NCBI GenBank assembly: GCA_027622495.1
Contig: JAQBYL010000193.1
Location: forward strand, 1 to 7,682
Direction of reading: 5' to 3'
Length of the DNA stretch: 7,682 nucleotides
From: Pseudomonadota bacterium
GTDB lineage: Bacteria; Pseudomonadota; Gammaproteobacteria; Pseudomonadales; Azotimanducaceae
Shown: piece after piece, positions 1 to 5,869 of the stretch
Layout: the number at the start of each line of letters is the position of its first letter
Position numbering within the stretch: position 1 is the first letter of the stretch
Notes under the pieces: model-generated
What the model saw: the letters and a program-made list of their open reading frames with translations, nothing else
Told to the model about the DNA's origin: nothing
Database searches by the model: none
Program-made: the position numbers and the translations under genes

Positions 1-659
1 TAGTTGCTCGGGTGTACTTTGAGCATCATGCTCGCAGCAGGTGCGACAGCCTCAAAATCTTTCAGGTGTGTGCGGTTAGTCGTTCCTACCTCGATCAGTG
101 TGCACCCGGAGCGGGCCATCAGATCCGGCAGACGAAAGCTCCCACCGATTTCGATCAGCTCCCCGCGTGACACTGGAACCTGCTTCCCCTGTGCGAATGT
201 GTTCAGCACCAGAAGCAAAGCAGCTGCGTTGTTGTTAACGATGGTGGCCGCTTCTGCGCCGGTTAAGAGACACAACCGTTCTTCGACGAAGTCGTCGCGA
301 TCGCCACGCTTTCCGTCCTTAAGATCGTATTCCAGATTCCCCGGCTGGGTGACCAGGGGTTCAAGCTGCTGCCATAAAGATCTGCTCAGCAGCGATCGGC
401 CTAAGTTGGTGTGGATGATCGTTCCGGTCAGGTTAAATACAGGCTTGAAGCCTTTGCTCCCCAGTTGAGCCGCAACTTTTTCAGCGTAGGCGGCGTGATC
501 GGTCGCCCAGGCGGGCAGACTGCCTGAAGTGCGGATTGTGGCCTGTAGTTCACGCAACTGCTGCTTCACTCTTTCGGCGCCATGCTCAGCCACCACACGG
601 ACAATATCCGGGTGATCAAGCAGTCTGTCGATGCCGGGCAGGTCGCGGAGTGTCGCCAT
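1..659 (-). CDS. selA: L-seryl-tRNA(Sec) selenium transferase (selenocysteine synthase), N-terminal part, cut by the window edge
   Basis: SelA is a cytosolic PLP enzyme that converts seryl-tRNA(Sec) to selenocysteinyl-tRNA(Sec) using selenophosphate. I read 219 complete codons on the minus strand; the frame is still open at base 1. Recognisable SelA blocks, in order, are LPGIDRLL (residues 7-14), NLTGTIIHTNLGR (about 69-81), IVNNNAAALLL (140-150), SRGELIEIGG (164-173), EVGTTNRTH (190-198) and KVHPSN (214-219). They closely match the E. coli protein as I remember it. The PLP-binding lysine (around residue 295 in E. coli) lies outside the window. The ATG at 659 gives an N-terminus about five residues shorter than E. 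coli SelA, with only a weak GAGCGA upstream. An in-frame GTG at 740 would add 27 Ser/Thr/Arg-rich residues and is less likely. SelB is the usual partner and may follow to the left. The presence of selA implies that selenoproteins are made. Confidence 0.95.
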   Translation of the reverse strand, partial: MATLRDLPGIDRLLDHPDIVRVVAEHGAERVKQQLRELQATIRTSGSLPAWATDHAAYAEKVAAQLGSKGFKPVFNLTGTIIHTNLGRSLLSRSLWQQLEPLVTQPGNLEYDLKDGKRGDRDDFVEERLCLLTGAEAATIVNNNAAALLLVLNTFAQGKQVPVSRGELIEIGGSFRLPDLMARSGCTLIEVGTTNRTHLKDFEAVAPAASMMLKVHPSN

Positions 660-707
660 CAATTCGCTCAGTGAAAGGCGGGCAAGTGTACCACTAGTAC
701 TACGTCC

Positions 708-726
708 GCGAAGTGGGGAACTTCGC
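708..726. repeat. 7-bp perfect inverted repeat, 5-base loop
   Basis: GCGAAGT (708-714) and ACTTCGC (720-726) are exact reverse complements separated by GGGGA. In the selA direction this forms a compact stem-loop with loop TCCCC, starting about 48 bases before the ATG at 659. It could be an operator or an RNA hairpin in the selA leader. The same heptamer recurs at 781-787. Confidence 0.6.
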
Positions 727-756
727 TGCTGCGTGGTCACACGCAACGCTGATGTG

Positions 757-778
757 TCAGACTTCCGTTTTTGTCTGA
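757..778. repeat. 6-bp inverted repeat, 10-base spacer, upstream of the dehydrogenase gene
   Basis: TCAGAC (757-762) and GTCTGA (773-778) are exact reverse complements separated by TTCCGTTTTT. The second arm ends 19 bases before the dehydrogenase ATG, so a bound regulator would overlap its promoter or leader. The function is an inference; six-base arms can occur by chance. Confidence 0.4.
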
Positions 779-797
779 AAGCGAAGTTGGTTAACGC

Positions 798-1667
798 ATG
801 AGTGGATCAAAAGTTGCATTTATCGGCCTGGGCGTCATGGGTTATCCCATGGCCGGACATCTGGCGGTGGCCGGTCACGATGTCACCGTTTACAACCGGA
901 CCACTGCTAAAGCAGATCAATGGGTGGGGGAGCATAAAGGGCGCAGCGCACCGACCCCGGCTGAAGCGGCAAAAAACGCAGCGTTCGTCTTCATGTGTGT
1001 GGGTAATGATGCTGATCTTCGGGCTGTCAGTCTGGGTGATGGAGGCGTGCTGGCCGGTATGTCTGAAGGCGCAATTCTGATCGACCACACCACTGTATCG
1101 GCGGGTCTCGCGCGGGAGCTTGATGGTGCGGCCCGGAGCAAGGGCGTTGGTTTTCTGGATGCGCCCGTTTCAGGCGGCCAGGCTGGTGCGGTCAACGGCG
1201 CGTTAACCATTATGGTCGGTGGTCATAAGGCGTCCTTTGACCAGGCCTTGCCGGTCATGGACTGCTATGCCAAACGGGTGCGGCTGATGGGTGAGGCAGG
1301 CGCTGGTCAGCTGACCAAAGCGGTCAATCAGATCTGTATCGCAGGCGTACTGCAGGGTCTTGCTGAAGGCCTGAACTTTGCGCAAGCCGCAGGCCTGGAT
1401 GCCGATGCGGTTGTGGATGTGATCTCGCAGGGTGCGGCTCAGTCGTGGCAGATGGACAACCGTGCAGCCACCATGGCGAAGGGGGAATTCGAATTTGGTT
1501 TTGCAGTCGACTGGATGCGTAAAGATCTGGCGATTGCGCTGAATGCTGGCCGCGACATGGGCGCCAGTCTGCCATTGACGGCCCTGGTTGATCAGTTTTA
1601 CGCAGACGTGCAGGCCAAAGGTGGCCAGCGCTGGGATACCAGTTCGCTGATCACCCGGTTACGTTGA
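798..1667 (+). CDS. NAD(P)-dependent beta-hydroxyacid dehydrogenase, 3-hydroxyisobutyrate dehydrogenase family
   Basis: This is a cytosolic oxidoreductase of 289 residues, the usual length for the family (about 290-300). The N-terminal Rossmann fold shows GLGVMG (10-15) for dinucleotide binding and VYNRT (31-35) at the end of the second strand; Asn-Arg rather than an acidic residue at that place often goes with NADPH, but this is not decisive. The substrate-binding block DAPVSGG is at 121-127. The catalytic block is GEAGAGQLTKAVNQ, with the general acid/base Lys174 and Asn177. The helical C-terminal domain ends with WDTSSLI. Family members reduce or oxidise 3-hydroxyisobutyrate, tartronate semialdehyde, succinic semialdehyde and similar acids; the substrate here cannot be told from sequence. 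No valine-degradation or glyoxylate genes are adjacent, and the gene appears monocistronic. The ribosome site is weak (GCGAAG, 11 bases before the ATG), but the start fits because the GxGxxG motif begins at residue 10. Confidence 0.93.
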   Translation: MSGSKVAFIGLGVMGYPMAGHLAVAGHDVTVYNRTTAKADQWVGEHKGRSAPTPAEAAKNAAFVFMCVGNDADLRAVSLGDGGVLAGMSEGAILIDHTTVSAGLARELDGAARSKGVGFLDAPVSGGQAGAVNGALTIMVGGHKASFDQALPVMDCYAKRVRLMGEAGAGQLTKAVNQICIAGVLQGLAEGLNFAQAAGLDADAVVDVISQGAAQSWQMDNRAATMAKGEFEFGFAVDWMRKDLAIALNAGRDMGASLPLTALVDQFYADVQAKGGQRWDTSSLITRLR

Positions 1668-1671
1668 TTGA

Positions 1672-1700
1672 AGGCAGACTTTCTTGCAGAAGGTCTGCCT
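1672..1700. terminator. Long hairpin between convergent genes, probable bidirectional terminator
   Basis: Arms AGGCAGAC (1672-1679) and GTCTGCCT (1693-1700) pair exactly. The stem continues through one T/G position (a G-U wobble in plus-strand RNA) and TTCT/AGAA, giving 13 pairs around a TGC loop. It begins 4 bases after the dehydrogenase stop codon and lies 8 bases beyond the gltA stop on the other strand. Neither side is followed by a proper T tract, so it may act as a weak intrinsic terminator or as a 3'-end stabilising structure for both convergent transcripts. Confidence 0.75.
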
Positions 1701-1708
1701 GTTGAGGT

Positions 1709-3019
1709 TCAGCGGCTGCCGAGCGGAACGTAGTCGCGCCTGGTGGGACCTTTATAGAGCTGACGGGGTCGGCCGATCTTGTAGGGATGAGAAATCATTT
1801 CGTTCCACTGGGCAATCCACCCCGGGGTACGGCCGGTGGCGAAGATCACCGTGAACATTTCTACCGGGATACCGATCGCTTTGAGGATGATGCCCGAATA
1901 GAAATCGACGTTGGGATAGAGTCTCTTTTCAACGAAGTACTCGTCTTCGAGAGCGATCTTTTCCAGCCGCTGAGCCATTCGCAGCAGCGGATTGTCTTCG
2001 ACACCCAGTTCATCGAGCACCTCTTTGCAGGTCTGCTGCATGATGGTGGCGCGGGGATCGAAGTTCTTGTACACCCGGTGACCAAAGCCCATCAGGCGGA
2101 ATGGGTCATCCTTGTCTTTTGCGCGGGCAACGAACTTATCGATATTCTTCTCATCACCAATTTCGTCAAGCATGTCCAGAACAGCTTCGTTGGCGCCACC
2201 ATGGGATGGCCCCCACAGGGCAGCAATACCCGCTGCTATGCAGGCGAACGGATTCGCCCCGGTGGAGCCGGCAAGACGAACGGTTGAGGTTGATGCGTTC
2301 TGCTCGTGATCCGCGTGCAGCAGAAAGATCCGGTCCATGGCGCGGGCGATAATCGGATTCACTTCGTAGTCGGCGCACGGTGTAGCAAACATCATGTGCA
2401 GAAAGTTCTCGGCATAGCTTAAGTCGTTGCGCGGGAATATGAACGGTTGCCCCATTGAGTATTTGTAACTCATCGTTGCCAGCGTGGGGATCTTGGCGAT
2501 CAGGCGGTGAGCGGTTATGCGCCGGTGGTCAGGATTATCGATGTCCATCGAATCGTGGTAGAACGCTGACAGGGCGCCGGTGACACCACACATGATGGCC
2601 ATGGGATGGGCATCGCGGCGGAAGCCGCTGTAGAAATTGCGCAGCTGCTCGTGAACCATGGTGTGGTGTTTGATGGTGTCTTCGAAATTGCTTTTCTGAA
2701 CAGCATTCGGCAGTTCGCCGTTCAACAGCAGATAACACAGCTCCAGATAACTGGATTGCTCGGCCAATTGTTCGATCGGATAGCCGCGGTGAAGAAGGAT
2801 GCCCTTGTCGCCGTCGATGTAGGTGATTTCCGACTCGCATGAAGCGGTGGAGACGAAACCGGGGTCGTAAGTAAAGTAGCCTTGGGCGGTGAGTTTGCCG
2901 ATATCAATGACCTGGGGTCCTTCGGAACCTCCCAGAATGGGTAGTTCTATCACCTGGTCGTGTCCGTCTATGGTCAGACGGGCTAGCTTGCCACCTTTTG
3001 TTGGCGTGCTTGTGGACAT
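1709..3019 (-). CDS. gltA: Citrate synthase (type II, gammaproteobacterial)
   Basis: This enzyme condenses acetyl-CoA with oxaloacetate to citrate, the entry step of the TCA cycle, in the cytosol. It has 436 residues (E. coli 427) and aligns with E. coli GltA over nearly its whole length. The catalytic triad is visible as His273 in GPSHGGAN, His314 in GFGHRVYKN and Asp372 in YPNVDFYSG. The N-terminal domain blocks ITYIDGDKGILLHRGYPI (65-82) and LLHADHEQNASTSTVR (233-248) are intact. Cys215 in FATPCADYEVN matches the cysteine near the NADH site of the hexameric E. coli enzyme, so allosteric NADH inhibition is plausible but inferred. The ATG is supported by a strong ribosome site, GGGAGG at 3029-3024 (minus), four bases before the start. 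The gene is divergent from the sdh operon and convergent with the dehydrogenase gene. Confidence 0.98.
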   Translation of the reverse strand: MSTSTPTKGGKLARLTIDGHDQVIELPILGGSEGPQVIDIGKLTAQGYFTYDPGFVSTASCESEITYIDGDKGILLHRGYPIEQLAEQSSYLELCYLLLNGELPNAVQKSNFEDTIKHHTMVHEQLRNFYSGFRRDAHPMAIMCGVTGALSAFYHDSMDIDNPDHRRITAHRLIAKIPTLATMSYKYSMGQPFIFPRNDLSYAENFLHMMFATPCADYEVNPIIARAMDRIFLLHADHEQNASTSTVRLAGSTGANPFACIAAGIAALWGPSHGGANEAVLDMLDEIGDEKNIDKFVARAKDKDDPFRLMGFGHRVYKNFDPRATIMQQTCKEVLDELGVEDNPLLRMAQRLEKIALEDEYFVEKRLYPNVDFYSGIILKAIGIPVEMFTVIFATGRTPGWIAQWNEMISHPYKIGRPRQLYKGPTRRDYVPLGSR

Positions 3020-3075
3020 GAATCCTCCCGGTCATCCCCAGCTTGCATGCCGGGTGGTGTTTATAATAGCGGTTG

Positions 3076-3104
3076 AGCCTATTAACCACTGTTGGGCTTG
3101 TCAA
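3076..3104 (-). promoter_or_regulatory. Candidate sigma-70 promoter of gltA
   Basis: On the minus strand a perfect -35 TTGACA (3104-3099) is followed after 17 bases by TAGGCT (3081-3076), which keeps the three most conserved -10 bases (T, A and final T). Transcription would begin near 3069, giving a leader of about 50 bases before the gltA ATG. A second minus-strand -10-like hexamer, TATTAT (3068-3063), has no matching -35. Confidence 0.55.
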
Positions 3105-3142
3105 TGTGTCGATCGGGTGGATTACCGCAACTCGTCTGGCTT

Positions 3143-3158
3143 GCACATCATCCTGTGC
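3143..3158. promoter_or_regulatory. Inverted repeat GCACA-N6-TGTGC, operator-like
   Basis: GCACA (3143-3147) and TGTGC (3154-3158) are exact reverse complements with a 6-base spacer, the geometry of a dimeric helix-turn-helix regulator site spanning about one and a half helical turns. It sits just upstream of the proposed sdhC -35 element. The arms run opposite to the CRP consensus, so I do not call it a CRP site. The regulator is unknown. Confidence 0.35.
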
Positions 3159-3163
3159 TGTCG

Positions 3164-3193
3164 TTGGCAATTGCCTGTGAGGGAGACTAAAAT
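3164..3193 (+). promoter_or_regulatory. Candidate sigma-70 promoter of the sdhCDAB-sucA operon
   Basis: TTGGCA (3164-3169; 5 of 6 matches to the -35 consensus) is followed by 18 bases and TAAAAT (3188-3193; 5 of 6 matches to the -10). Transcription would start near 3200 and leave a leader of about 120 bases before sdhC. The perfect palindrome at 3166-3175 overlaps the -35 hexamer, where a bound repressor would block polymerase. This reading excludes translation of the mini-ORF at 3192 from the same promoter. Confidence 0.5.
3166..3175. repeat. Perfect 10-base palindrome GGCAATTGCC
   Basis: The ten bases read identically on both strands and overlap the proposed -35 element of the sdhC promoter, a place suited to an operator. 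It could also be chance. The factor cannot be named from this alone. Confidence 0.4.
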
Positions 3194-3227
3194 GCGCGAC
3201 CGCTGTACTTGGTCTTGGTTTGGCTGA
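3192..3227 (+). CDS. Possible leader mini-ORF of 11 codons in front of sdhC
   Basis: An ATG at 3192 is preceded by a good ribosome site, GAGGGAG (3179-3185), six bases away. It opens a frame of 11 codons, MRDRCTWSWFG, ending at TGA 3225-3227. Two of the codons are Trp, and there are one Cys and one Phe. Translation would need a transcript that starts upstream of 3179; the proposed -10 (3188-3193) overlaps the ATG, so the two readings compete. There is no homology I recognise and it may be chance. Confidence 0.2.
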   Translation: MRDRCTWSWFG

Positions 3228-3320
3228 TGACTGCCTTAAGGGGGAATTGATCCCAGGGCGTTGGCACCAGCAGGCCTGTCGCGTCATTTTTTTAACGATC
3301 TGCCGGATGAACCGCAAGCT

Positions 3321-3701
3321 ATGAGCAACGAGCGACCTGTCAACATCAATCTGTTGCCCACCCGCTTCAAGTGGCCCCTGCCGGCCCTGGCTTCTATTAC
3401 CCACCGGTTGACGGGGGCGGGCCTGTTCGGTGGCATTGCACTGCTGCTGTATCTGGCGAATCTTGCGCTGCACTCACCCGAAGGCTTCGAGCAGGCCGGC
3501 GCACTGGCACATCAGCCGCTGCCCAGGCTGATCCTGCTGGGCCTGGTCGCCATACTCGTGTATCACTTTTATGCCGGTATCAAACACCTGTTTCTGGATT
3601 TTCATATCGGCGAGACGCTTGAGGGCGCGCAGCGCGGGGTATATATCGTTTTCATCCTGACCGTTGTGACCACGGCCGTGCTGGGAGTTGCGTTATGGTA
3701 A
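3321..3701 (+). CDS. sdhC: Succinate dehydrogenase cytochrome b556 subunit (membrane anchor C)
   Basis: SdhC anchors complex II in the inner membrane and helps bind heme b and ubiquinone. The protein has 126 residues (E. coli 129) and three hydrophobic helices at about 32-50, 67-87 and 106-126. RPVNINL near the start and ASITHR (24-29) are family marks; Ser25 and Arg29 align with the E. coli quinone-site Ser27 and Arg31. His82 in YHFYAGIKH aligns with the E. coli heme ligand His84, and His89 with His91. I chose ATG 3321 because it gives MSNERPVN, matching the family N-terminus; an in-frame TTG at 3261 would add 20 unlikely residues. The ribosome site is weak (GGATGA, about ten bases upstream). 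The last seven bases overlap sdhD, so translation is probably coupled. Confidence 0.96.
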   Translation: MSNERPVNINLLPTRFKWPLPALASITHRLTGAGLFGGIALLLYLANLALHSPEGFEQAGALAHQPLPRLILLGLVAILVYHFYAGIKHLFLDFHIGETLEGAQRGVYIVFILTVVTTAVLGVALW

Positions 3702-4063
3702 CCAGCGTCACCAGCTTCTCCCGCAGCGGGCTTTCCGATTTTGTTGTTCAGCGCGTATCTGCGGTGATCCTCGGCGTCTATATGCTTTGTGTGATCGGCT
3801 TTCTGCTTGCGAATCCGGATCTGACCTACGAAGGCCTGGTTGCCTATTTCGGGTCTTTTTCCATGCAGATGTTCACTACCCTGACCATCTTTGCCACGGC
3901 CGCACACGCGTGGATCGGCATGTGGACCATCGGCACCGACTACATCCAGCCGCACTATTTCGGTAAAGGGGCGACCACCTGGCGCTTCCTCTATCAGAGC
4001 ATCTGTGTGTTTACTTTGTTCATCTATGTTGGATGGGCCTTGCGAATTTTCTGGAGTCTGTAG
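3695..4063 (+). CDS. sdhD: Succinate dehydrogenase membrane anchor subunit D
   Basis: SdhD pairs with SdhC to hold heme b and the ubiquinone site in the inner membrane. It has 122 residues (E. coli 115) and three membrane helices at about 17-39, 56-78 and 97-119. The signature HAWIGMW (71-77) followed by TDY (81-83) is intact. His71, Asp82 and Tyr83 fall at the same residue numbers as the E. coli heme ligand and quinone-site residues. The start overlaps the sdhC stop (ATGGTAA), and a ribosome site GGGAG (3683-3687) lies seven bases upstream inside sdhC. Only three bases separate its stop from sdhA. The loop after TDY and the C-terminus differ most from E. coli. Confidence 0.96.
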   Translation: MVTSVTSFSRSGLSDFVVQRVSAVILGVYMLCVIGFLLANPDLTYEGLVAYFGSFSMQMFTTLTIFATAAHAWIGMWTIGTDYIQPHYFGKGATTWRFLYQSICVFTLFIYVGWALRIFWSL

Positions 4064-4066
4064 CCC

Positions 4067-5839
4067 ATGGCCAGCTTGCGCAAAATGGAATTTGACGGCG
4101 TGATTGTGGGCGGCGGCGGAGCGGGCATGCGTGCATCTCTGCAGTTGGCTCAATCCGGGCTCAAAACGGCTGTCATCAGCAAAGTGTTCCCCACCCGATC
4201 GCACACGGTATCGGCACAAGGGGGGATCACCTGTGCAATTGCCAGTGATGATCCGAATGATGACTGGCGCTGGCACATGTACGACACCGTCAAGGGGTCG
4301 GATTACATCGGTGATCAGGACGCTATCGAATACATGTGCAGCGAAGGTCCGCAGGCGGTGTTCGAACTCGAACACATGGGGCTGCCGTTTTCGCGCACCG
4401 AGAACGGGCGCATTTACCAGCGGCCGTTCGGCGGTCAGTCAAAGGACTTCGGCAAAGGTGGCCAGGCCTCACGTACCTGTGCTGCCGCAGACCGAACTGG
4501 TCATGCTCTGCTTCACACGCTTTACCAGGCGAATATCAAAGCCAACACAACTTTTCTGAATGAATGGTTCGCCGTTGACCTGGTCAAGAACCAGGATGGC
4601 GTGGTGGTAGGCGTGATTGCCATCAATATGGAAACCGGTGAGACCGTCTATGTGGCGTCCAAAGCCACCGTGTTCGCAACCGGCGGTGCCGGGCGCATCT
4701 ATGCAAGCACCACCAATGCGCTGATGAATACCGGCGATGGCATCGGCATGGCGCTGCGCGCCGGTTTTCCGGTTCAAGACATCGAGATGTGGCAGTTCCA
4801 CCCAACCGGTATTGCCGGGGCCGGGGTTTTAGTCACTGAAGGCTGCCGTGGTGAAGGCGGATACCTGATCAATAAGGATGGCGAGCGTTTCATGGAACGT
4901 TATGCCCCCACTGCAAAAGACCTTGCCGGGCGCGACGTGGTGGCCCGATCCATGGTCATCGAGATCCTCGAAGGGCGCGGGGTAGGTGAAAACGCCGATC
5001 ACGTTCTGTTAAAACTCGATCATCTGGGCGAAGACGTTCTGAACAGCCGGCTGCCCGGCATTCTTGAGCTGGCGCGGACATTTGCCCATGTCGACCCCAT
5101 CAAGGAACCGATTCCGGTGGTTCCCACCTGTCATTACATGATGGGCGGTATACCAACCCAGGTGAGCGGCCAGGCTCTAATGCAGGACAGCTCTGGCACC
5201 GATCACGCGATCGAAGGTCTGTATGCCGCCGGCGAAGCCGCTTGTGTGTCGGTGCACGGTGCTAATCGTCTGGGTGGCAACTCGCTGCTTGACCTGGTGG
5301 TGTTCGGTCGCGCGGCCGGTAAGAATATTGAAGAGGTCATCCGTCAGGGCGTGAGCCATCGGGATGCCAGCGAGAGCGATCTTGAGCAATCCATGTCGCG
5401 CCTGAATCGATGGAATGAATCGCAAAGTGGCGAAGCCGTGGCGGACCTGCGCCGCGAACTGCAGACCACCATGCAGAACAACTTTGGTGTGTTTCGCACC
5501 GAAGCCCACATGCAGGAAGGCATACGACTGCTCCAGGACCTTCGGGGTCGAATCGGCGAGGCGCATCTCGCCGACAAGAGCAATGCGTTTAATACCGCTC
5601 GTCTGGAAGCGCTGGAACTCGACAATCTGCTGGAAGTCGCACAAGCCACCGCCGTTGTGGCCGAGCACCGGAAAGAAAGCCGCGGGGCGCATGCGCGTGA
5701 CGATTACCAGGAACGCGATGACGAAAACTGGTTGTGCCATTCGATGTATTTCCCCACCTCGGGCGAGGTAGGCAAGCGGGCAGTGAACTTTACCCCCAGA
5801 ACCATGGCGCCTTTTGAGCCGATGGAACGCAAGTACTAG
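4067..5839 (+). CDS. sdhA: Succinate dehydrogenase flavoprotein subunit
   Basis: SdhA oxidises succinate to fumarate on the cytoplasmic side of complex II and passes electrons through covalent FAD to SdhB. It has 590 residues (E. coli 588). The FAD dinucleotide fold is VGGGGAG (14-20). His46 in TRSHTVSAQGG is the expected site of covalent flavin attachment. The succinate-site residues are all present: His245 (WQFHPTG), Thr257-Glu258, the proton-shuttling Arg289 (AGRDVVARS), His356 (TCHYMMGG) and Arg401 (GANRLGG). The C-terminal domain ends with the conserved RDDENWLCHS. The gene begins three bases after sdhD, with GGAG at 4053-4056 as ribosome site. Bacterial SdhA needs SdhE for flavinylation; no sdhE is present here. 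The sequence is complete, with no sign of disruption. Confidence 0.99.
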   Translation: MASLRKMEFDGVIVGGGGAGMRASLQLAQSGLKTAVISKVFPTRSHTVSAQGGITCAIASDDPNDDWRWHMYDTVKGSDYIGDQDAIEYMCSEGPQAVFELEHMGLPFSRTENGRIYQRPFGGQSKDFGKGGQASRTCAAADRTGHALLHTLYQANIKANTTFLNEWFAVDLVKNQDGVVVGVIAINMETGETVYVASKATVFATGGAGRIYASTTNALMNTGDGIGMALRAGFPVQDIEMWQFHPTGIAGAGVLVTEGCRGEGGYLINKDGERFMERYAPTAKDLAGRDVVARSMVIEILEGRGVGENADHVLLKLDHLGEDVLNSRLPGILELARTFAHVDPIKEPIPVVPTCHYMMGGIPTQVSGQALMQDSSGTDHAIEGLYAAGEAACVSVHGANRLGGNSLLDLVVFGRAAGKNIEEVIRQGVSHRDASESDLEQSMSRLNRWNESQSGEAVADLRRELQTTMQNNFGVFRTEAHMQEGIRLLQDLRGRIGEAHLADKSNAFNTARLEALELDNLLEVAQATAVVAEHRKESRGAHARDDYQERDDENWLCHSMYFPTSGEVGKRAVNFTPRTMAPFEPMERKY

Positions 5840-5869
5840 ACTCTTTAGAACAAGGTAGAAGAGACGAAC

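Larger units (their letters stand above)
660..797. other. Divergent intergenic region between selA and the dehydrogenase gene
   Basis: Promoters for two divergent genes should lie here. I found no convincing -35/-10 pair on either strand. The region holds two inverted repeats (708-726 and 757-778), the heptamer GCGAAGT at 708-714 and 781-787 with its reverse complement at 720-726, and an 8-base palindrome TAGTACTA at 695-702. If selA begins at the GTG at 740 instead of the ATG at 659, the left part is coding. Confidence 0.6.
3020..3320. other. Divergent control region between gltA and sdhC
   Basis: This 301-base stretch has no convincing protein gene apart from a possible 11-codon mini-ORF. 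It contains a good minus-strand promoter candidate for gltA, a plus-strand promoter candidate for sdhC, two palindromic elements (3143-3158 and 3166-3175), an isolated perfect TATAAT at 3062-3067 lacking a well-spaced -35, the 8-base palindrome CAGGCCTG at 3271-3278 and a T7 run at 3287-3293. Sdh leaders in E. coli are control points for ArcA, CRP and small RNAs. I see no clear CRP site here (TGTGA-N6-TCACA absent) and cannot assign an ArcA site by eye. Confidence 0.7.

Noticed and set aside
4..468. Plus-strand open frame of 154 codons at the left edge
   Set aside because: It lies antisense to selA, whose minus-strand translation shows clear family motifs over the same bases; the plus-strand protein has no recognisable domain.
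3043..3067. TTGCAT with TATAAT as a plus-strand promoter
   Set aside because: The -10 is perfect but the spacer is only 13 bases, too short for a normal sigma-70 promoter; an extended -10 TGn is off by one base.
3143..3158. CRP binding site in the sdh control region
   Set aside because: The arms are GCACA and TGTGC, the reverse order of the TGTGA-N6-TCACA consensus, so only the spacing fits.
3261..3320. TTG at 3261 as the start of a longer SdhC
   Set aside because: The extra 20 residues do not resemble SdhC N-termini, while the ATG at 3321 gives MSNERPVN, close to the family pattern.
2904..3473. Minus-strand open frame of 189 codons across the gltA-sdhC control region
   Set aside because: It overlaps the start of gltA in another frame, the control region and the 5' part of sdhC; the translation is low in complexity and matches nothing I recognise.
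3602..4375. Minus-strand open frame of 257 codons antisense to sdhC, sdhD and sdhA
   Set aside because: It is a shadow of three well-conserved plus-strand genes; the product resembles no family and long antisense frames are common in GC-rich coding DNA.
5177..5740. Minus-strand open frame of 187 codons inside sdhA
   Set aside because: It lies wholly antisense to the conserved C-terminal half of SdhA, with no ribosome site or domain to support it.
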